NCBI GenBank assembly: GCA_016748015.1
Contig: JAAOMT010000034.1
Span: forward strand, 210,277 to 274,276
Length of the DNA stretch: 64,000 nt
Direction: 5' to 3'
Source: Geosiphon pyriformis
Taxonomy: Eukaryota > Glomeromycota > Glomeromycetes > Archaeosporales > Geosiphonaceae
Below the pieces are notes generated by a model. The model made no database searches. It saw only the letters and a program-made list of their open reading frames with translations, and had not been told where the DNA came from. The stretch's first letter is position 1. Each line of letters opens with the position of its first letter. The translations under genes and the position numbers were made by a program. This document shows, piece by piece, positions 57,276 to 64,000 of this stretch.

Positions 57276-58195
57276 TCACATGGCATCCAGGTTTGAGTGC
57301 TTAACAGTGGTATCAAACTCATTAGAGAGCATCTCAACATTGGCTGATGTGGCATTTTTAAATTTTTTCCACTTATTGACATTAGCTCCTTTGAAATCAA
57401 ACTTCCACTGATCCCTATTTGCTTGCTTGTGAATAGAGTTCAACTGTATATCCAAAAGTCCACCCAAACTCACAGACATAGAAACAGCCCAATGATCAGT
57501 ATCAAAAAATTCCCCAACACCACACATATTGTGATCTGCTACAGCATTAACCAAGTTTGAGGAGATAAACAGATCATTTTAGCCACACCACAAGAGTTGG
57601 CCCAAGTAGGAGTCTTAACAAAGAAACTTTCACCAAAGGAGTTGACCAAACCAAAATCAAGGCATTTTCTGAAACTAGCACACTTATAAAAACCATCTTC
57701 ATTGAAGTTACCATCCAGAACAACAAAAGAAAACTCATTCACAACTTTGGCAATTATAGAGTTGATTTCACCAGCTTGGGAGAACCAAACCAACAAAGAA
57801 GCACCAGCATAGAGCCCCAAAATCAAAACAAAAAGTTTGTTTTTAAAAAGTAGCCTGACAGAGAGAAGCCAACCAAAAACCTCAGAAATTTTACACACAT
57901 AACAAGCCAGAGAAATGTCCATAATAATGGTGACACTAGAACCCAAGTTATCAGAGTTTATACCAGAAGTAAAAACCCAAACACCATCAAACCTATTAGC
58001 AATCCATAGACAAACCTTGCTCTGTAACTTGGTTTCAGTAATGATTAAAATCAAATTGCCCATATCCTTGTGCCAACAAACAACATTCTTCTGTTTTGCA
58101 GAATTATTCATACCCTGAACATTGCAAGTAGCAATTTTCCAAACTAGACTAATTATTGAGATGGAGAGGGAGCTAACAAATTCAAACCAGAACAC
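57276..58195 (-). pseudogene. LINE-b ORF2, AP-type endonuclease domain
   Basis: N-terminal endonuclease of the exonuclease-endonuclease-phosphatase fold. It shows ATCNVQGMNNSAKQKNVVCW, then LIITETKL (the catalytic Glu), NRFDGVWVFTSGINS, VVLDGNFNEDG, KTPTWANSCGVAK (frame 58195-57539), and FDTDHWAVSMS (the final Asp-His) in the frame 57554-57276. The start of ORF2 is uncertain; the first Met of the open frame is at 58195. A frameshift near 57545 breaks the domain. It would nick target DNA to prime reverse transcription. Confidence 0.88.
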
Positions 58196-58301
58196 AAAGA
58201 GTCCAATTTCTTCAAAACTAAACTGACTAAAACCTCCAGAGCTAACATCTTTGATTCCAAACCACCTACTTTGGTGGTAAGCACTTTTGAACTGCTCAGA
58301 C

Positions 58302-60113
58302 TTAGTTCAAGGACAGCCTTATCAACCAATGGGAAAGAAAAAAAAAAGGCATTACCATATCATCAACAGCCATATTCAAATCCAAAGCTAAATCCAAGAG
58401 AAAAGCAACAAGAGAGGAGGGAGCACAAGGCAATGATGACATTGGCACCAAATTTACAAGGCTCAATTTTTTTAAAATATCCAAAACCTGATCTGACAAA
58501 AGCTCTAAGAAGCACTCCAAAGAGACCAGACATTTGGCTAAACCAGAATTATCAAGAGGGTTGGAAGCCATTACCAAGAGTTTCATACTTAAAAGCAAAC
58601 TAGCACTAGAGGAAATTGACAAAGACACATGAAAAAGAGAACCACCTGCAACTTGAGCCCAAGATTTTCCACCAAAAGACACTAGGTGGACAACCGGAGC
58701 CTGCTTTCTCTTATAAATATTAGCCAAACAGACTTAATTTTAAGAAGACATTACCCTCTTATGATGAACTTCAAAATTTCCACCAACTGAACACACATTA
58801 AAAATATGACCAAATTGTTTACACTTGGCACAGCAAGCCAAAGAAAGACCAGTCCAGTGCAAATTCACACTTTTATAAACTGGAACAAAACCAATAGCAG
58901 CCAATTTAGATGCCTCATTATCAAAACAGACCACTGCACATCTATTACAAACATATGAACCAGGATTACAACCAATAAAGCAAGTTTTCCCACCATAAGA
59001 GTTCACTAAATCCGACAAATCATAAGCAGTAGTGTCAACTGGAAGTATGTACAACAAAGTCCAATGATAATCCCTGGCCACCCATAATTCCTTGTTATTT
59101 AATGCCAATATAACATGAACAGAATTCTTACTCACAAGAACTGACCATTTGGAAGCAACTGAGCTAGCCACATCCAATGACTCAAATTTTACTAATGCTT
59201 TTTGCCATAGCCCAATCAGTTACATCCTAATCGAAATCACCTGATTAAATTTAGAGAACACTGATTCAATTGCCAATCTGAGAAGATCCACTGAAATCTC
59301 CTTGACTATCACTTCCCAATCTGAGCAGCTGTTTGGTTTTTTAACATCAATATATACCAGAATTTTCTTACTGATTGCCAATTTTTTGGTCTTGAACAAA
59401 CTTAACTCAGAAGTAAAAGAAGATCTAATAATGTCTGAGAGTTTTAAAAAAGCAGATATACCCCTAAAACCATCAACTTGATAAAAGATTTTTTTCACAG
59501 CAATCAACTTGTCACTGATAGTTTTGCCAGGCAAGGCAGAAATTCCAATATTCAGTGCAAATGACTTAACAAGATCAAAAATACATTTTTCCGATGCACA
59601 TAATCTGACAGATTGTAATTTTTTGGAGCCTGCAAACTTAGAAGATGGAAGAGTCATTATATTATCATTATCACTTAAAACGTCAAACAAAGGAGTTTTT
59701 GGGAGTTGACCTAACACATATGTGCAAGTGCAAGTTTTTTTGAGAGTTGTGTTATCCTTCATGTCATCAACCACAGAAGTGTTCAAGTCAGTATAACTAG
59801 TTTCCTCAGTGATAGTATTTTTTATGTTCTCTAAGTCTAACAGGCCACTCATACTACTTGTCTCGCTTTCCATTTCACTGTCTCAAGATTTTGAAAACTT
59901 ACCATTAGCATTACTAATATTGGCCAGGCCCAGTAGACCAGTAGACAAATCAACCACTTCGATGTTAACTTTGGGATTCTTAGGCTTTTTGTAAGATGCA
60001 CTACGAGAGTACACACTATTAACCCTCTTTTTTTTTGCATCAGGCCAGGTCTCCAAACCAGCAGAAGTAGATCCAGAGCCACTAGCAATAGGACTTGCCA
60101 GTTTCATGTTCAT
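58302..60113 (-). pseudogene. LINE-b ORF1, nucleic-acid-binding protein
   Basis: A series of open frames in order: 60113-59883 (MNMKLASPIASGSGSTSAGL), 59873-59220, 59177-58740 and 58727-58302. It contains a CCHC knuckle CAKCKQFGHIFNVC near 58795-58835, preceded by a region with further cysteines (CNPGSYVCNRCAVVC). The N-terminus is Ser/Asn/Lys-rich. ORF1 proteins of LINEs coat the RNA. Stops between the pieces include a TGA probably derived from CGA near 59880. Confidence 0.8.
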
Positions 60114-60255
60114 GAATAAAGGTACATCTGAAGAAATAGTTGAAAATATAAAGGGAAAAGGGAGTAGGAAAAAACCTTTTTCTTTAGCAATATCTTACTT
60201 TTGTTGTGACCAAAGGATTAACAAGAGAAAGAAAAATTTTTTTTACTAAAAATGT

Positions 60256-61051
60256 TAATTTTATTTGTGCAATTATTGTAAATATATTTAAAAAATCTAA
60301 TAAATTTGTTATATATCTTAATTTTTTTTAAATTATTGCTTAAATATAATTAATCTACAAAATTATAAGCTTTACATATAATTTAAAAAACTAAGCATAT
60401 CTTCTGGCCTTTTTTTAAAGCATTTTTAACAATAAATCTAACAGTTAAAATGGAAAATTAAGTTAAAATATCTTTTAATATTGAGAAATTATTTCTTTTT
60501 AAAATATTAAATTTGTTACAGATTACAGAAATCTAATTAAAAAAAACTTTTTACAAAATTTTTTCTGTAATTTAATTAAAACAATCAGTCTAATATTTAT
60601 TAATATATTTTTTGATTTAAATAACTTTGAAATTATTAAAATTTAGGTTTTTTTTAAACATTAGAAACTATTTTTTTAATAAATACATATTTAACAAATC
60701 CAAAAGCCAAAACAAATTTATTGTAATGCTTTTATATTTTATTAGTAATCTTAGACAAACTAATAACTTTTTTCTTAAAAATATTTTTAACAATTAACAA
60801 AAACTTAACAAGACAAATTTACTTTATAATATTAAAAAATGTATTATTATCAATATAATTTAATAAAACAAATTATTTTTATTAATAAAATAAGATTATG
60901 TTTTTAACAAAATATTTTCTGGTTTAATTTTCTATAAGTAAATTTATTTTGGTTTTAATTACATCAGAATTTAAAACCAGTTTTCTATTATTAACCAAAT
61001 AATTCAAAACAATTTTCTTAAAGAATTGTTTTAAAACACTATTAATTATAT
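60256..61051. other. AT-rich spacer between LINE-b and LINE-c
   Basis: About 800 bp of A/T-rich sequence resembling the spacer at 274-5723. I see no gene, no LTR and no clear repeat in it. It is the presumed original insertion landscape. Confidence 0.6.
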
Positions 61052-61196
61052 AATTTTTATTTTTATTTTTTTATTATTATTTAACAAGCAAGGTCCAAAT
61101 ACTACCTAGAATTATACATCAAAAAAATGATCTAAACTAGGCGTGAATCATGTATTTTTTACACATGATCAGCCATTCAAGCCAGTCAGGACAACA

Positions 61197-62840
61197 CTAC
61201 ACAATTATATTAATTGAAACCGGGTCACCAATACCTGAAAAAAAAGAGCAAGATTTGCAAAAGCCAAAACGGATGCCAAAAGCTTCAGTAACACCAAGCA
61301 GCTTAACCACACCATCCGAAAATCTTGATGCCAAACCAGAAAGTGAGATGGGAACTGAGCCATCCACTGGGATCAGGTCATTCTTTTCCATGTATGCACG
61401 ATGCTTAGCATGGACCAACCAAATGTCATCCCTGAAAGCAATACAAATAGAGCACACAAAATCAGCAACTTTAACGCCAGCAATTTTGGGATCATGGAAG
61501 ATGGAAACAGCCTTCTGAAGCCATCCTTTGAAAACAAAACCCTTGCAAAAAGCCGAAAACACCAGAAAATCTGAAGCACAAGTTAACAGCAGCTGTAAAA
61601 TGATTGAAAAAGGGAAGAAGAAACCAGAAAGCACCATCCAAGAAAATATACAGGATTCCAAAACCCGACGATGAGCCGCATCATCAATTATACAAGAAAA
61701 CACATGATCAGACACCTCCACCTCACCACAATACAGACACAAAACACTAGGGTAACATTTATTATAAACATGCTTTTGAACAGCCATGGGAAGCTGATGG
61801 TGCAAAGCCTTTATGAGGTAAGTACGAATATTAGCAGTGTGTCTGCTGGTGAAACCAGTTATCATATGCAAATCAGGATGCCAAACTCTAGAAGAGGCAA
61901 GCCAATCAACATCCGAGTACAAATTACCAACTAGAAACCCAGAACTGGAACCGACCTCCCAGCATGCCCAACAGACAGCACGAAAAACATCTCAAACAAA
62001 GTATCTAGAATTACCAAAAACAATACCACCATCCACCAACAAAAAATGTTCATCCACATGAGGAGGGAGAAGCCAAACAGAGAAAGCTGCAGCATCAGCA
62101 ATGCTATTAGCGCAATCATTTCCCAACACACCAGAATGGCCCTTAACTTTGTGCCAGCTAACCCTCAAATTTTTCCTGTGGATAATATTCCTAATATGCC
62201 AGCGCTCAACCCAACACTGATTATGAAAGTCAGGATACATCAAGTTCACCTCCGACTTGCAAGCATCCAAAGCTGCCTGGTTATCTAAAAACAGGCAAAC
62301 AGAATGATCTACAGGCATGCACTCCAGAGCCAACACTACAGCCTGCAACTCTGCCAAAGTAGACAACATCAAACCCTGAACACAGACACCCAAACCCAAG
62401 TTAATGTCCTCAAAAAAGGCAGCAGCCCTGGCCCTACAACCAGCCATGCCCAAATTTTTCACTGACCCATCCATATACACAGACAAACTATCAATGCTAA
62501 TCTGAGAAAGATGATTACATACAGACACAAAATCATCAGAACCATGAATGTCCACAGGGCCAACACCACCCAAAGCCAAAGGAGAGGAAGGTGCACTATT
62601 AAGAAATACAACAGAGCACTCAAACCACTCAAACCACTCAGGAACCGGACCACAAAGATCCAGTTTCTTCCACTACTTAAAGATGTACTAATCGAAGATA
62701 CCCCCATGACAATCCCGAAGCTGATCCATAAAGGCAATACCATAACGCCAGAGAGAAGGCAAGTACTTAAAAAACAAGGATTTACCCAGAACAGCAGATA
62801 TGGGCACCCCATTACGAAACCGAAAAGAGCTAGCCAAAGA
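61197..62840 (-). pseudogene. LINE-c ORF2, RNase H and C-terminal zinc region
   Basis: The open frame 62579-61992 holds RNase H: DSLSVYMDGSVKNLG (first Asp), LAELQAVVLALEC (Glu), LFLDNQAALDAC (third Asp), WHKVKGHSGVLGNDCANSIA with Asn replacing the fourth Asp. The open frame 61922-61197 (241 residues) continues with CLYCGEVEVSDHVFSC (zinc pattern), FRDDIWLVHAKHRAYMEKND and the end FSGIGDPVSINIIV. This full-length tail shows that LINE-b has lost about 100 codons here. Confidence 0.9.
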
Positions 62841-64000
62841 GCCACCTAAAGACAAATTGCACCCAAAAAGAATGCGTACCATTCCTGACAAGAAATTATT
62901 GGAAACACTAACATGGATATGAGCCAGTGAACTTAATGGATGAATGGGGTGCCAACACAGAACTTGCAAGTTGTGAGACCTGTGACTAAACAATTGACCC
63001 AGAACCCTGCAGGAGTTTGCAAAACTAATTAGTAAAGCAACCTTGCTTTCAGACTAACATTGTGAGAAGGACTTCAAACCATAAAAGGAAGGATGATAAA
63101 TCATGTCACTAGGAAAATTGAGAGGAAGACCAGATTTAAGTTTCAAACCCTTGTGAATCAGAGCATCCCACTTGTTGCACACACCAACAGGGATAAAGCT
63201 GAACTGTGTCCTGTAGCTGACTATAGGATGGAGAACTGCCAACACCAGATACAAAAACTGCTTATCTGAAACTGCTTTCTTTAGAACCAAATTGCTGAAA
63301 AAACGAACATTCGAATGTGCCTTAGCCAAACTAGGCTTAGAAAGACCATCAGATGAGAGAAAAATACCAAGATACTGATGAGATTCACCTTTTTTGGCTA
63401 TAGAAATAGGTGAACCACTAATAAAAAGAGACAGATTGCTGATCCTGCTATTAATAAGAATGGCCACAGTTTTGTTGTTGTTGATTGAAATGTCATTAAT
63501 TTGAAAAAATTCACTAGCAATATTGAGAATATGTTGAGTAGCAGTTTGACTGCTGCCAACCCAAATTGTGTTATCGACAAAAGCCTTAGCAGTGAAAAAA
63601 GTAGAAAACCCAGCCTGAGATTCAGTGCAACCATTCCTAAAGACAAAATGAGAATTGAGTCTATACCTGCATACACTCTTCTGATGCTTGACCTCACACA
63701 AAAGAGGATCATAAAATATGCACCAAAGAAGAGAGGAAAAAACTTCTCCCTAGTCCAACCCATCATGTACACTATAACCATCAGTTAAACCAAAATTTGT
63801 CATAATCCGATTGGTTTGATTTCTATGAATATTACCGAAAAAACAAATAAACTTGCTACACATTTTGATCCTGACCAAACACTTCTCGAGATGCTCCCAT
63901 CCAATAGAGTTGTACGCTTTTCACATATCCTGCAACACCAGCCAAAGCTTCCGGTTCTTTTCTAAAGCATCCTCAACAACTGAACCAATAGCAAAAATAG
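62690..64000 (-). pseudogene. LINE-c ORF2, reverse transcriptase (partial)
   Basis: From the window edge downward: VVEDALEKNRKLWLVLQDM, then TGA (Arg CGA in intact relatives, by inference), KAYNSIGWEHLEKCL, and after a second TGA GEVFSSLLWCIFYDPLLCEV. The open frame 63701-63054 has TAKAFVDNTIWVGSSQTATQ, where the FVDD box has become FVDN, then the thumb region to LKSFSQC. The open frame 62993-62688 holds FSHRSHNLQVLCWHPIHPL and LWRYGIAFMDQLRD. The missing Asp indicates a dead polymerase. Confidence 0.9.

Larger units (their letters stand above)
22572..60255 (-). mobile_element. LINE-b, full-length non-LTR retrotransposon split by nested insertions
   Basis: One LINE read on the minus strand in three pieces: 60255-55760 (5' UTR, ORF1, endonuclease, most of RT), 34570-33718 (rest of RT) and 23818-22572 (RNase H, C-terminus, 3' UTR, poly-A seen as T-run). 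Together they give about 6.6 kb. The gaps are exactly elements A and B with 4-bp duplications. A low-complexity 11-bp repeat, TAATTTTATTT, at 22561-22571 and 60256-60266 may be its own target duplication. The 5' boundary is tentative. It is the oldest layer of the stack. Confidence 0.88.
61052..64000 (-). mobile_element. LINE-c, non-LTR retrotransposon, 5' part beyond the window
   Basis: The third LINE copy, minus strand, with its 3' UTR and T-run (poly-A) at about 61052-61080. C-terminal region, RNase H and most of RT are present; the 5' side runs past 64000. Of the three copies it has the longest open frames in the C-terminal half. Shared 3' UTR and protein sequence place it in the same family as LINE-a and LINE-b. 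Confidence 0.92.

Overview
This 64 kb window is a very AT-rich stretch of eukaryotic repeat DNA. I find no host gene in it. Its protein-coding content is decayed retrotransposons: three LINE copies, at least four Ty3/gypsy-type LTR elements, and several solo LTRs. The LINE RNase H and C-terminal wording, the extreme AT-richness and the Gag-Pol family look like arbuscular mycorrhizal fungi (Glomeromycotina, Gigaspora/Rhizophagus-like). That assignment is an inference from protein resemblance, not proof.

Layout. 1-273: compound ATT/TTC microsatellite. 274-5723: almost pure A/T spacer. 5735-7502: 5'-truncated LINE-a (+) with an 11-bp target duplication. 7992-10200: truncated family-I LTR element G (-) carrying a nested solo LTR. 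10201-10880: unassigned. 10881-17573: 5'-truncated family-II element E (+), whose 3' LTR abuts a second truncated family-II element F (-, 17574-21195). 21196-22426: family-II LTR relic H (+) interrupted by a family-I solo LTR. 22572-60255: LINE-b (-), split by a nested stack. 60256-61051: AT spacer. 61052-64000: 3' part of LINE-c (-), running off the window.

The nested stack is the best-resolved part. LINE-b received element B (family II, -, 23819-33717, duplication CCAT/CTAT) and element A (family I, +, 34571-55759, duplication ATGG/ATGG). Element A then received solo LTR D in its 5' LTR (34741-35615, ATGA/ATGA) and the full-length element C in its integrase gene (family I, -, 43756-53929, ACAG/ATAG). 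Removing A restores the LINE reading frame, and removing C restores the integrase frame of A.

Both LTR families share an unusual layout: gag with a CCHC knuckle, DSG protease, a cysteine-rich module, a dUTPase, RT, RNase H, a D,D,E integrase, and a further ORF ('ORF3') between integrase and the polypurine tract. In A the gag-to-dUTPase part and in C the protease-to-RNase H part stay in one frame, so these are polyprotein domains. The gag frame seems to start at a conserved GTG rather than ATG.

Every copy is broken by stops, frameshifts or lost catalytic residues. Differences between paired LTRs are nearly all transitions (28 transitions and no transversion in about 360 bp for C, counted by hand), which points to deamination-type decay.
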